NCBI RefSeq assembly: GCF_001027925.1
Contig: NZ_LECT01000007.1
Location: 248,001-312,000, forward strand
Source: Rhodopirellula islandica
Lineage (GTDB): Bacteria; Planctomycetota; Planctomycetia; Pirellulales; Pirellulaceae
Direction of reading: 5' to 3'
DNA length: 64,000 nucleotides
Shown here: piece after piece, positions 25,307-34,718 of the stretch
Layout of the letters: every line of letters begins with the position of its first letter
How positions within the stretch are numbered: position 1 is the stretch's first letter
Made by a program: the position numbers and the translations under genes
Notes under the pieces: generated by a model
What the model saw: the letters and a program-made list of their open reading frames with translations, nothing else
Databases searched by the model: none
Told to the model about the DNA's origin: nothing

Positions 25307-27301
25307 ATGATGGATCGAACAGCATCCCGACGGGCTTTGTCCCGTTTCATTCGTACTTTGCCCTGCCCAGGGTTTTCATCGATTCTTCCCAGCGATTCAA
25401 ACGCTGCGAAAAACCGAGTTGCGAAAGTGCTCACGCTGGCATGCCTGACGGCAGCGTTGCTCCCCAGCGGCTGTGACTTACCCGATCGGTACGACATCCA
25501 GACGTTTGAAAAGCCTGCTCCTTGGCACGCGGAAACAACGCCTTCGTTTGCCTCTCAGGCACGCAACACAGCGCGGCCCTCGTCCGCCGCCGATGCGATG
25601 CGGCAATCCGGCATGCCAGAGATCCTCACTCCCAACCAGACGCCCTCCAACACGACCGAAACCGTTTCGGGCAAACCCGGTTCGCACGCCTCCGCCGGAA
25701 CAACCGAAAACCGACTCGCCGACGAGTGGGAGTCGTGGCAAATTCACAGCCTCCGTTCGACCATCTTGGGCGGCATTCATGCCAAGTCCACTCGCACCGC
25801 GGACAACGAGATCAAGGTCGAACTGGAAGAACAAGGGCTGACCTATCGCGGCATGCTGCAAATCCTGGAGTCGAACCAACAAACGTTCTGGCACGATGCC
25901 AATGGCGACCTGAAGAAAGTGGACTGCACATTTCGACGTGGACCGATCGAATCACATCGCACGATCGAGATCACCGCCAACGAAGTCCAGTTCGTTGACA
26001 ACCGCTTGGTCGCGACCAAGAAGAAGACGCTGCCGATCCATTCACCACTGGGCGGCCCGCTGCACGTCTACCAGACGCTGCGCCGAAAACCTTTGCAAGA
26101 GGGTGAAATTCGCGAAGCCAATGTTTTGCTTCCAATCCTGGGGGAAGTGGCAACCCTTCGACTGCAACACAACTCGCTCGCTTCGCCTTCCGTCCTGACA
26201 CCGCAGGGATTCCAAGAAGTCGTGCTGCAGGAAGCATCTTGCCTGTTGTCACTGGGGCCCCAACGACAACGCGAAAGCGTTTATTGGTTTGACGACCAAG
26301 GCCAGGTGCAGCTCTACCACGTCGCCAACGAACAACGATTTTCGTACGGCTGCAATGCCTCGCAATACAAGCTGCTGGGGCAAGAGTTCCTCAACCAAGA
26401 CTATCCGATTGCCTTGCAAGTGCAGGGCAAACCGCTTGAGACCGAAGCGAGTTTGTTGGCAGGTGACCTCCAGCAGGTCGGCTACGAAATCATCTGGGCC
26501 ACACCGCCCGCGCCCGAGTCCGTGGCATCGGATCCACCTGGGGAGGCAAACGAACCAGAATCCGAACCATCCGCGGACAACCAAGACAATCAGATCGCTC
26601 TGGCTCCCCGTCAGTACCTACGACGCAGTGGTGACCAAGCACAGCAAAAGCTGATCGTTTCCCGGACCCCCGTTCCACCTTCCAAGCTTCGCGACCGCTT
26701 TGACCAGTTCGGAGGCGAGAGCACCCCCGCTGACTTGGCCGCGACTTCGTTGGTGGACTATCGCTCCGCCACGGTTCGCCGCATTGCCAACGCAACTGCC
26801 AACAGCCCCGACTTCACGTTGGCGGAACGAGCGATGGAGATGAACCGCACCGTTCACTCCTTGCTGTCGTTCCAAGCGCTCTCGCAAGGGATGCGTGCGG
26901 CCAGCCAAATTGCGGACTCATCGACAGCTGACAGCACCGAGCAGTCCATTCTGCTGATGGCACTGTTGCGATCCGCCGGGATTCCATCCCGAATGGCCTT
27001 GGGAATCCGTTACCAATCCGCTGACCACGTTGCCCCCACCCGTGATGTGGCGTTGCCATTCCAAACACGGGCTCGCCTTCCCGAAGGCAACCGCTTTGTC
27101 TATCACGCCTGGGTCGTGGCGAAAGTCGACGACCAATGGATCTCGTTGGACCCCGTCGCTGGCACCGAAACCCAACCGGATTGCTTGGCAATTGAGACCA
27201 CCGACATGAAAGACATCGATCCGATTGAGCTGATCGAGGAATTCATCGACAAACTCTCGCGAATGCAGATCAGCATCTACGCGGTCATTCGCGGTGCCTG
27301 A
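25307..27301 (+). CDS. Transglutaminase-like lipoprotein with Cys-to-Ser change
   Basis: A 664-residue product with a hydrophobic segment ending in a lipobox (LLPSGC, Cys56), so it is probably a lipoprotein; the 40-residue leader before it suggests the true start may be later. The C-terminal 120 residues have the transglutaminase-like fold: a helix with MALLRSAGIPSR, then VYHAWV (His600) and SLDP (Asp615). The nucleophile position, normally Cys in the DCTE segment of this family, is Ser543 (ADSTEQS). The middle part (about 150-400) is beta-rich and unassigned. It may be a non-catalytic binding protein, or use Ser. It is convergent with the cysteine-rich protein gene. Fold likely, catalysis doubtful. 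Confidence 0.7.
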   Translation: MMDRTASRRALSRFIRTLPCPGFSSILPSDSNAAKNRVAKVLTLACLTAALLPSGCDLPDRYDIQTFEKPAPWHAETTPSFASQARNTARPSSAADAMRQSGMPEILTPNQTPSNTTETVSGKPGSHASAGTTENRLADEWESWQIHSLRSTILGGIHAKSTRTADNEIKVELEEQGLTYRGMLQILESNQQTFWHDANGDLKKVDCTFRRGPIESHRTIEITANEVQFVDNRLVATKKKTLPIHSPLGGPLHVYQTLRRKPLQEGEIREANVLLPILGEVATLRLQHNSLASPSVLTPQGFQEVVLQEASCLLSLGPQRQRESVYWFDDQGQVQLYHVANEQRFSYGCNASQYKLLGQEFLNQDYPIALQVQGKPLETEASLLAGDLQQVGYEIIWATPPAPESVASDPPGEANEPESEPSADNQDNQIALAPRQYLRRSGDQAQQKLIVSRTPVPPSKLRDRFDQFGGESTPADLAATSLVDYRSATVRRIANATANSPDFTLAERAMEMNRTVHSLLSFQALSQGMRAASQIADSSTADSTEQSILLMALLRSAGIPSRMALGIRYQSADHVAPTRDVALPFQTRARLPEGNRFVYHAWVVAKVDDQWISLDPVAGTETQPDCLAIETTDMKDIDPIELIEEFIDKLSRMQISIYAVIRGA

Positions 27302-27364
27302 GCGGTGGGTGCGGGAGTCATTGGGTGCCAGAGCAGGTGAGTGCCAGAGCAGTGGCTTGCGCAT

Positions 27365-27408
27365 AAAAAAACGCCCCGGAGAAGGTTACCCTTCGCCGAG
27401 GCGTTTTT
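27365..27408. terminator. Bidirectional intrinsic terminator
   Basis: AAAAACGCC at left and GGCGTTTTT at right form the stem base, extended by GGAGAAGG/CCTTCGCC around TTAC. An A-run precedes and a T-run follows. It lies between the convergent stops at 27301 and 27463 and fits both. Confidence 0.85.
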
Positions 27409-27462
27409 GAGGTCACGTCTGTTTGACGCAGTGGTCTACTTTCATCAAGTGAACAAGTTCAC

Positions 27463-28311
27463 TCAGCGAACGTAGCTGGCACTGGCCTGAATGACGCGAC
27501 GATTACGGGAAATGCTTGCACTTGGATCAACGATCGGTGCAGGTGGCATTGGAGCGGCGTGAGGAGCAGCGACTGGTGCGGCAGTAGGAGCGGCGTAGGT
27601 CGATCCACATCCGCATCCGGTGTCACAAGGAGCTGCGTCGCAGCCCATGTCACAGCAGCTGCTGCTCTTGCAACCGAGGTTGCCGAAGAGTTTCTTCAGC
27701 AGGCCGCCTTTGCCGATGCTGCAGCAACCGCTGTCACATCCGCTGTCGCAGCAGGTAGGTTCGCAAGAAGCGATTTCGCAACCGCAAGCTGGTTCGCAAG
27801 CGACTTCACAAGGAGCTTCGCAGCAGCTGTTGCAGCCTTTGCCGCTGAACAACTTGCTCAGCAAGCCGCCCTTGCCAATGCTGCATCCGCTGTCGCAGCA
27901 CGAAGGTTCGCAAGAAGCGACTTCGCAACCACAAGCTGGTTCGCAAGCGACTTCACAAGCAGGTGCACAGCCACAATCAGCGACTTCACAACCGCAAGTT
28001 GGTTCTGCACAGCTGTTGCAGCCGCCGAACAGTTTGCCCTTCAGCAAACCACAACCGGAGTCACAACCGCCACAAGGGGCTTCGCAACCACAATCAGGTT
28101 CGCAAACAGGAGCACATCCGCAGTCGCTGTCGCAACCGCCGCAAGGTGCTTCCAAACCACAAGTAGGCTCACAAGCAGGAGCTTCACAGCAAGCTGTTGA
28201 GCTTCCGCAGCCTTTCATGCCGAGCATTCGGTCCAGCAGGTCAAAGCCGAAGCCTTGTGTACAAACCGAACTCGCCACGACCATCGTCAATGTTAAAATT
28301 GTCCGCTTCAT
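27463..28311 (-). CDS. Exported cysteine-rich repeat protein
   Basis: A 282-residue protein with a signal peptide (MKRTILTLTMVVASSVCTQG). By my count about 50 residues are Cys (roughly 18 percent). They occur in short repeats such as CGCEAPCGGCDSGC and ACEVACEPACGCEVASCEP, and in two copies of a GKGGLLxKLF linker. The last 60 residues are Ala/Pro-rich and free of Cys. It is exported and could be heavily disulfide-linked. Planctomycete walls were reported long ago to be proteinaceous and rich in cystine, so a structural envelope role is possible; metal binding is the alternative. A short hairpin overlaps the region just before the start codon. No known domain recognised. Confidence 0.75.
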   Translation of the reverse strand: MKRTILTLTMVVASSVCTQGFGFDLLDRMLGMKGCGSSTACCEAPACEPTCGLEAPCGGCDSDCGCAPVCEPDCGCEAPCGGCDSGCGLLKGKLFGGCNSCAEPTCGCEVADCGCAPACEVACEPACGCEVASCEPSCCDSGCSIGKGGLLSKLFSGKGCNSCCEAPCEVACEPACGCEIASCEPTCCDSGCDSGCCSIGKGGLLKKLFGNLGCKSSSCCDMGCDAAPCDTGCGCGSTYAAPTAAPVAAPHAAPMPPAPIVDPSASISRNRRVIQASASYVR

Positions 28312-28929
28312 CGGAGATTATTCTCCCTCTCGAGATTGTTGCGGGAAGTTGTCGGCAGTGATCCGTCACATGCGATTTTGCAACCTCACCATTGAATCTG
28401 TGTCCGGGGGACACGGTCGTCGGACGAAGTCGCCGACGATCAAGCCCCGAGGAAAGACTTCAGAACACAAACCGAGCGAGGTGCGAGCACCTGGCCCGCT
28501 GACTTCGTTCAGTTCTGAAATCCGTTATCGATTCGTGCCAGACTTCCTGGCGATGGTGAAATGAGTTCAATCGTTGGATGAAGAAACATCTGCCAGATGC
28601 TGACATCCGCTGTCTGCATCTCTGGGTCACCCGAGTCACTTGAGCTAGATCGAGCCTGAGATGCCGGGAGCATTTCAAACCCGACTCAAGCGGTCGGACA
28701 ACAAACGTATCGGCGACACCTAGGCTTCAATGCAGTGGTTTGAGCCTTTTTCGTCAGCTTGTTAACGTTTGCGGCTTGCGGAATTTCAACGCGATTATTC
28801 GGCTGGGATGGGTCGTCCTGAACAATCCCTTGGTACGATGCGTTTAATCGATTCAGACTGACAGAATCACCCCCTCATGGCGGGAACAGCGGCTCAGATC
28901 GAGTGGCTTTCGCCGTGGAACGCGCCGTT
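28312..28929. other. Long intergenic region, no gene seen
   Basis: About 620 bases separate the cysteine-rich gene (minus) from the cupin gene (plus). The only long open frame is the antisense continuation of the cysteine-rich gene, which I reject. No strong hairpin, tRNA-like fold or known RNA motif is visible. The promoters of both flanking genes should be here. Confidence 0.45.
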
Positions 28930-29370
28930 ATGAAACCCCAGCGAATGCACGCGAATCCGGCAAACCAACGGGCCACCCCGGGACCCTCCCAGCCCGAACT
29001 CGTGGATTTAACACGAATCGAACCGGTGGAGTGCCCCTGTGGGCTGGCCCGACGCGCCTTCGCGGACTCGCCCCATTTCCCAGGCACGTTGCATCTGACC
29101 CAAATCAGTCTGGACGCCCAAACACACTTCCACCGCGATCACACCGAGATCTACGTGATCTTGAACTGCGACGCCGATGCGGCCATCGAACTCGATGGCG
29201 AACTTCATCCCGTCCGTCCCCTGATGTCCATTCTCATTCCTCCCCAGGTCAAACACCGTGCGGTGGGGAAAATGGAGGTCTTGATCGTGTGCACCCCTGA
29301 ATTCGACTCTGCGGACGAACACTTCGGTGATCCTGCCGTGAAGTCAGCCAAAAACTCGACTGTCCCGTAG
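28930..29370 (+). CDS. Small single-domain cupin protein
   Basis: The 146-residue product has one cupin barrel. Motif 1 reads THFHRDHTEIYVIL, matching HxHx4E with the metal-binding His and Glu. Motif 2 reads IPPQVKHRAVG with the second His. Such proteins bind a metal and act as sugar isomerases, dioxygenases or sensors; the residues alone do not choose between them. Starts at 28903, 28930 (MKPQRM) and 28945 are all in frame; the middle is a guess. It stands alone between long gaps. Confidence 0.7.
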   Translation: MKPQRMHANPANQRATPGPSQPELVDLTRIEPVECPCGLARRAFADSPHFPGTLHLTQISLDAQTHFHRDHTEIYVILNCDADAAIELDGELHPVRPLMSILIPPQVKHRAVGKMEVLIVCTPEFDSADEHFGDPAVKSAKNSTVP

Positions 29371-29567
29371 GCCCCACGGCTTTCGCCTTTCAATGGCTGC
29401 CGAAAACAGTCGCGAATTGCCGTTCAAACGACTTTTACACTTTTGAGCATCGGAGGGGATTGCACGCGACGGGTACCGACACGCTAAAATCATTTTAATC
29501 CACACGATTGGGACTATCCTGTCGTTCCTCTCCTTCCCTGCCCCATCCCCGCCCCCCGGAATCCTTG

Positions 29568-31883
29568 ATGTTTGCGACGTTGCGCCGCTCAGTCACTTCG
29601 CCACGCTTCCTGAGGACCTCACAACACTTTGATCGCCCGCCTCGTGTGGTCGTGATGTTGCTGTGCCTGATGGGTTGTGTTGGCCTGACCTTGGGCTCCT
29701 CCATTGCCCACTCCCAAGAAAACGGACAAACAGCTGACTGGACCTATTGGCGTGGCCCCAATTTCAATGGGACCGCCGAAGCGGAGAACTTGGTCGAAGA
29801 CTGGGACTCCGAAGGTGGCGAAGGCAGCAATCTGATTTGGAAACGCGACGACATCGGCACCCGCAGCACGCCCGTTGCGATGAACGGCCGACTCTACTCC
29901 ATGATGCGTTCCAATCCGGGAACGGACACTGAAGGCGAAAAAGTCGTCTGTTTGGACGCCGAAACCGGCGAAACCATTTGGGAAAACCGCTTCAACGTTT
30001 GGATGTCGGACGTGCCTGACACCCGGGTGGGATGGAGCAGCGTGGTCGCGGATCCGGAAAGTGGCAATGTTTATGCCCTCGGCGTCTGCGATTTGTTCCT
30101 CTGCATCAATGGCGAAACAGGCCAAACCGTTTGGAGCAAACCACTTCACGAACAATTTGGAATGCTGTCGACCTACGGCGGACGAACCAACTTCCCTGTG
30201 ATTCACGAAGACCTCGTGATCATCAGCGGCATCATCATCAACTGGGGCGAAGCCGCCAAACCGAACCACCGCCTGATCGGGATGGACAAACTGACCGGCG
30301 AAGTCGTCTGGTTCAGCGGCACCAAGGACTTGCCCAACGACACCACTTACTCCGCTCCCACGCTGACCACGATCGAAGGCCAACGGCAATTGATCCTGGG
30401 AACCGGCGACGGAGCCGTCTGGGGCATTCAACCTCGGACCGGCAAACCGCTTTGGCACCACGACCTTTCCCGCCGCGGTCTGTTCGCAACCCCGTTGGTC
30501 GATGGCAATCGGGTTTATGCCAGCCACAGCGAAGAAAACATGTCCGGCAGCTCGATGGGCGCGGTCGCTTCCGTCGAAGTCGGCGGAACCGGTGACGAAA
30601 CCTACGGCAAAGAAGTCTGGAAGATGGAAGGTCTGGTCGTCGGCCGCAGTGCTCCCGTCGTCGTCGACAACCGTTTGTATGTGGTCGATGACCGCTGCAA
30701 ACTCTGGATCATCGATACCGAAACGGGTGACTTGATCGCCGAGCGAATCGCGATCGGAGACCGCAAACAATGGCCGTCGCTTTTGGTTGCCGATGAGAAA
30801 CTCTATGTCCTGACGGAAAACGGGCGTTGGGCAATCTTGGAAATGACCGAGGATGGCGTCGAATTCCTCAACAAGGGACGCATTCGCAACGAAGCCTTTC
30901 ACTCCTCGCCAATCTTGGCCAATGGAAAGTTGTATTTCCAAGGTGCTTCGGCGCTGTACTGCGTTGGCTCACCGGAATCCAAGCAGAAACCGCTCGTGTT
31001 GGCAGAGCAATTGCTCGGCGAAACAGCCCTCGAGGAAAACCCAGAACCCGCCCAATTGCTGATCACTCCCGCGGAAGGCTTGCTGTATCCCGGACAAACC
31101 ATGGAACTGTCGGTTCGACTGTTCAATCGACTGGGACAACGTTTGGCGGATCCAGACCTTTCAGAGGTCGCGTTCAGCGTTGAAGGACCTGGCTCCGTCG
31201 ACGGCAACGTCTTCACCGCCAACGCGGACGTCGCTCACACGGCGGCCACGATCGTCGCCAAGGTCGGAAGTGTTTCCGGATCCACTCGCGTTCGGATCGT
31301 GCCGGAACTGCCCTGGGCGTTCAACTTCGATGACCTGAATGACCCACCGCTTTCCTGGGTGGGTGCTCGTTATCGACACGTGATCCGTCCCGTCGATGGC
31401 TCGCCCGCCTTGGTCAAGATCAGCACAATTCCCAAGGGAGCACGCAGCCGTGCTTGGATGGGATCCAGTGAACTGAAGAACTACACCATCGCCGCTGATG
31501 TTCGTGGCAGCCGAGCCAATGACCAACTTCCCGACATTGGCTTGACCGCTCACGGTTACGTGTTGGATTTGATGGGCAACAGCCAACAGTTGCAAATCCG
31601 ATCCTGGTCACCGCAATTGCGAATGGCACAAACCGTTGACTTCCCTTGGGAAGAAGACAAGTGGTACCGGATGAAGTTCCGAGCCCAGATCGAAGGCAGC
31701 GGCGACGATGCGATTGCCGTGTTGAAGGGCAAGATTTGGCCTCGCGGCGAAGAAGAGCCCGCTGACTGGACCGTGACTGCTGAAGACAAAATCCCTGTCC
31801 TTTCGGCCAGCCCTGGTTTGTACGGCAACGCGAAAGTCGCGGAGCTTTACATCGACAACTTGGAAGTCACTCCCAACGAGTGA
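29568..31883 (+). CDS. Exported PQQ-like beta-propeller protein with C-terminal domain
   Basis: A 771-residue exported protein. The leader includes VVVMLLCLMGCVGLTLGSSIAHS. Residues about 50-480 contain repeated propeller blades ending in motifs such as CLDAETGETIWE, CINGETGQTVWS, GMDKLTGEVVWF and IQPRTGKPLWH, typical of PQQ-binding-like (PQQ_2) repeats. The C-terminal 280 residues are different: an Ig-like region (VRLFNRLGQRLADPDLSEVA) and a jelly-roll-like domain. The PQQ name refers to fold; whether a cofactor is bound is unknown. MFATLRR at 29568 is chosen; ATG at 29655 would leave a shorter leader. The next gene encodes a second propeller protein, and the two probably act together in the periplasm. 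Confidence 0.82.
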   Translation: MFATLRRSVTSPRFLRTSQHFDRPPRVVVMLLCLMGCVGLTLGSSIAHSQENGQTADWTYWRGPNFNGTAEAENLVEDWDSEGGEGSNLIWKRDDIGTRSTPVAMNGRLYSMMRSNPGTDTEGEKVVCLDAETGETIWENRFNVWMSDVPDTRVGWSSVVADPESGNVYALGVCDLFLCINGETGQTVWSKPLHEQFGMLSTYGGRTNFPVIHEDLVIISGIIINWGEAAKPNHRLIGMDKLTGEVVWFSGTKDLPNDTTYSAPTLTTIEGQRQLILGTGDGAVWGIQPRTGKPLWHHDLSRRGLFATPLVDGNRVYASHSEENMSGSSMGAVASVEVGGTGDETYGKEVWKMEGLVVGRSAPVVVDNRLYVVDDRCKLWIIDTETGDLIAERIAIGDRKQWPSLLVADEKLYVLTENGRWAILEMTEDGVEFLNKGRIRNEAFHSSPILANGKLYFQGASALYCVGSPESKQKPLVLAEQLLGETALEENPEPAQLLITPAEGLLYPGQTMELSVRLFNRLGQRLADPDLSEVAFSVEGPGSVDGNVFTANADVAHTAATIVAKVGSVSGSTRVRIVPELPWAFNFDDLNDPPLSWVGARYRHVIRPVDGSPALVKISTIPKGARSRAWMGSSELKNYTIAADVRGSRANDQLPDIGLTAHGYVLDLMGNSQQLQIRSWSPQLRMAQTVDFPWEEDKWYRMKFRAQIEGSGDDAIAVLKGKIWPRGEEEPADWTVTAEDKIPVLSASPGLYGNAKVAELYIDNLEVTPNE

Positions 31884-32018
31884 TGCAGGTGGGGCGGCAG
31901 ACTCCTCCGCCGTTCCCTCCATGAACCCCCTCTGAAAACCTTGCAGCGAGATCGCGGTCCTCCACTCCCCCGCGATCCGCTTCCAAAACCCAACGATCCC
32001 TCCCTCCCAAAAACAATC

Positions 32019-34097
32019 ATGGCTCGCTCTGAATTTTCTGCTTGGTGCTTGATGATCGGCTCAGCGATGCTGGGCACACTGACAACCGTTCTCTTGAGTG
32101 GTTGCCAGCCTCCCATCCCATTGAGCTCCGTCACATTGGCGGCAGCTGCCGCCAATGAGTCGGTCGTGACCGACGTGGACTCATCGAAATCCGACTCTGG
32201 ATCCGCGCCGGACATGAAGGAATTCATGGCTCCCGCCCAAGTGATGGAATCCGGCAAAGAATGGCCCCAGTGGGGCGGGACCCGGGTTCGTAACAATGTT
32301 CCCAACGCAAAGAACTTGCCCGAATCCTGGAACATCGGCAAATTTGACCGTCGCACGGGCGAATGGGATGGATCCAAAGCAGAAAACGTTCGCTGGTTCT
32401 CCAGCCTCGGCAGCCAAACGTACGGCAACCCCGTGGTCGCTGGTGGCCAAGTCTACGTCGGCACCAACAACGGCAACGGATACCTGGAACGCTATCCCAG
32501 CAACGTTGACCTTGGCTGCTTGCTCGCATTCGACCAAGAAGACGGAAGCTTTCTGTGGCAACACAGCAGCGAAAAGCTGATCACCGGTCGCGTCCACGAT
32601 TGGCCTTTGCAAGGCATTTGCTGTGCCCCATTGGTCGAAGGCGAACGCCTTTGGTTCGTCACCAGCCGTGGCGAAGTCCGTTGCCTGGACACCCAAGGTT
32701 TCCACGATGGTGAAGACGACGGCCAAGTCCAAAACGAAGTCGCTCGTGTCGGTGACCTTCCCAATGGCGGCGAAGGCAGCGAATTCGAAGACTCACTTTC
32801 ATCACTCAACCAAGGTCAGCTCACGGACGCTTTGACCAAGGTTTTGACCGAGGCTGGAAGTGCTCCCGAAGGCAAGATCGAGATCAAAACACTCGCCGAA
32901 AACAAATCCTGGACCGCCACAGGCAAGTTCGGTGGCGTGGAACGCACCCTGGCATTCAAACAACTCGGGCCTCGCATCTCGATCTTCAAGACTCTGTCAG
33001 TCGAAGACAAACAAGATGCCGATGTGATCTGGGTCTTCAACATGATGGATGAACTCGGTGTCAGCCAGCACAACATGTGCTCCTGCAGCGTCACCAGCTA
33101 CGGCGACCTGTTGTTCGTGAACACCAGCAATGGTCTCGACGAATCCCACATCAACTTGCCCGCTCCCGAAGCTCCCAGCTTCATTTGCATGAACAAGAAC
33201 ACGGGCGAAGTCCTGTGGACCGACCAGTCCCCTGGTAACAACATTCTTCACGGTCAATGGTCGTCACCATCGGTCGAAGTTCTCGGTGGTGTGCCACAAG
33301 TCCTGTTCTGCGGTGGAGACGGTTGGCTCTACAGCTTCAAAGCAGACGGTGGAAAAGACGGTGCCGGCGAATTGCTTTGGAAATTCGACTGCAACCCCAA
33401 GGAATCCAAATGGATCCTTGGTGGCGAAGGCACTCGCAACAATCTGATCGCCACCCCAGTCGCCTACGACGGATGGGTTTACATCGCGGTCGGCCAAGAC
33501 CCTGAACACGGCGAAGGCGAAGGACACCTGTGGTGCATCGACCCAACCAAACGCGGCGACGTCTCGCCTCAACTGGCAGTGAAGATGGAAGGTGACAGCC
33601 GCGAACCGATTGACCACAAACGGATCCAAGCCGTCGAACCTGAGAAGGGCGAGGCTGCTGTCGACAATCCAAACTCGGCGGTTGTCTGGCACTACTCGCT
33701 GGCCGACCAAAACGAAGACGGCGAAATCGACTTCGAGGAAGAAATGCACCGCAGTTGCGGTACCGTCGCGATCAAAGACGATGTGCTCTACATCGCTGAC
33801 TTCTCTGGGTTGGTCCATTGCTTGGACGCCAAGGGCAACGAAGACGGCACGTCGATCGTCCACTTCACTTACGACATGTTTGCCCAAAGCTGGGGCAGTC
33901 CCTTGATCGCCGATGACAAGGTCTACATCGGGGATGAAGATGGCGACGTGTGCGTTTTTGAGTTCGGCGCTGAAAACAACGAACCCATCGAAGAGATCAA
34001 CATGGGAACCAGCGTTTACAGCACGGCCGTCGCGGCGGATGAAACCATTTTCATCAGCACCAAGGACAAATTGTTCGCGATTGGCAAACCTCGCTGA
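32019..34097 (+). CDS. PQQ-like beta-propeller lipoprotein with EF-hand-like loop
   Basis: A 692-residue lipoprotein: the leader ends VLLSGCQPP, a lipobox. The mature protein starts WPQWGGTRVRNN, a common opening of these planctomycete propellers. Blades include LGCLLAFDQEDGSFLWQ, CMNKNTGEVLWTDQ and VHCLDAKGNEDGTS. The segment DQNEDGEIDFEE (about 563-574) fits a calcium-binding EF-hand or dockerin-type loop inserted between blades. A non-blade insertion lies at about 250-330. ATG at 32019 is used because the leader begins there. It follows the other propeller gene by 135 bases in the same direction. Electron transfer or binding roles are possible; none is proven. Confidence 0.82.
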   Translation: MARSEFSAWCLMIGSAMLGTLTTVLLSGCQPPIPLSSVTLAAAAANESVVTDVDSSKSDSGSAPDMKEFMAPAQVMESGKEWPQWGGTRVRNNVPNAKNLPESWNIGKFDRRTGEWDGSKAENVRWFSSLGSQTYGNPVVAGGQVYVGTNNGNGYLERYPSNVDLGCLLAFDQEDGSFLWQHSSEKLITGRVHDWPLQGICCAPLVEGERLWFVTSRGEVRCLDTQGFHDGEDDGQVQNEVARVGDLPNGGEGSEFEDSLSSLNQGQLTDALTKVLTEAGSAPEGKIEIKTLAENKSWTATGKFGGVERTLAFKQLGPRISIFKTLSVEDKQDADVIWVFNMMDELGVSQHNMCSCSVTSYGDLLFVNTSNGLDESHINLPAPEAPSFICMNKNTGEVLWTDQSPGNNILHGQWSSPSVEVLGGVPQVLFCGGDGWLYSFKADGGKDGAGELLWKFDCNPKESKWILGGEGTRNNLIATPVAYDGWVYIAVGQDPEHGEGEGHLWCIDPTKRGDVSPQLAVKMEGDSREPIDHKRIQAVEPEKGEAAVDNPNSAVVWHYSLADQNEDGEIDFEEEMHRSCGTVAIKDDVLYIADFSGLVHCLDAKGNEDGTSIVHFTYDMFAQSWGSPLIADDKVYIGDEDGDVCVFEFGAENNEPIEEINMGTSVYSTAVAADETIFISTKDKLFAIGKPR

Positions 34098-34303
34098 GCG
34101 TCTGTCGCTGTTGAGGCCAACCTGCGACGTCGCCATGACAAACCGTGAGCGGCATGCCGATTCCTCGACACCGTGCCAACCTCGGTTTTCGCCGATCGAC
34201 TGAAGCCAATCATTCGCCACCGAGTTCACTCTGGACCGGTGGCGAAACTCGTTTCAACGCGAGCCCAATTGGCTGAAAAGTCACTCCGGACGAAGACGCG
34301 AAA

Positions 34304-34492
34304 CTACGCGTCTTGATCCAGGATCTGTTCTTCAGATCCGCGGCGTTGGCTGATCGGCCGATCCACCACGTGCTCTTCACGGCGACGTGATGTTTGCGGA
34401 TCTTCGTTTTCACTTCGCTGAGAGACCGGTGCGACCCGATAGGTCAGACCGTGAAGCGTGTGAATGATTGGCATCGAAATGGGAGCGAACAT
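34304..34492 (-). CDS. Possible small protein (62 aa), weak
   Basis: An open frame of 62 codons starting MFAPISMPIIHTLHG and ending in a very charged tail (SRRREEHVVDRPISQRRGSE). No ribosome site lies directly before the ATG. A perfect AAAGGAGGTG lies about 50 bases upstream (34543-34552, minus strand), too far for this start. The only support is that it fills an otherwise empty stretch of about 620 bases (34098-34718). No family recognised. Confidence 0.3.
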   Translation of the reverse strand: MFAPISMPIIHTLHGLTYRVAPVSQRSENEDPQTSRRREEHVVDRPISQRRGSEEQILDQDA

Positions 34493-34718
34493 GGTGTCGT
34501 CTCGTTCAAAAGGTCGGTGGACACGAAAGCCTAGCTCTCTGTCACCTCCTTTCGGCGATCCCTTCCGGTCCTGAATGGTGAAAAGCGACATTTCGTCACA
34601 ACCCAATGTCCACCTGGTCCGATTGTGCGGGCAACAAGACAATCAACGAGGCATTCCGACACACAGATCGCCAACAAAGCGACATCCGACGCCATAAACC
34701 AGATCAACGCTTGAACTG

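Noticed and set aside
25240-25497. 85-codon minus-strand frame
   Set aside because: Overlaps the leader of the transglutaminase-like lipoprotein in antisense; no family features.
27620-28564. 314-codon plus-strand Gln/Ser/Pro-rich frame
   Set aside because: Antisense of the cysteine-rich gene; Gln and Ser arise from reverse-complemented Cys/Gly codons. No ribosome site or leader.
29619-30941. 440-codon minus-strand frame
   Set aside because: Antisense of the propeller gene, which has clear blade motifs and a signal peptide.
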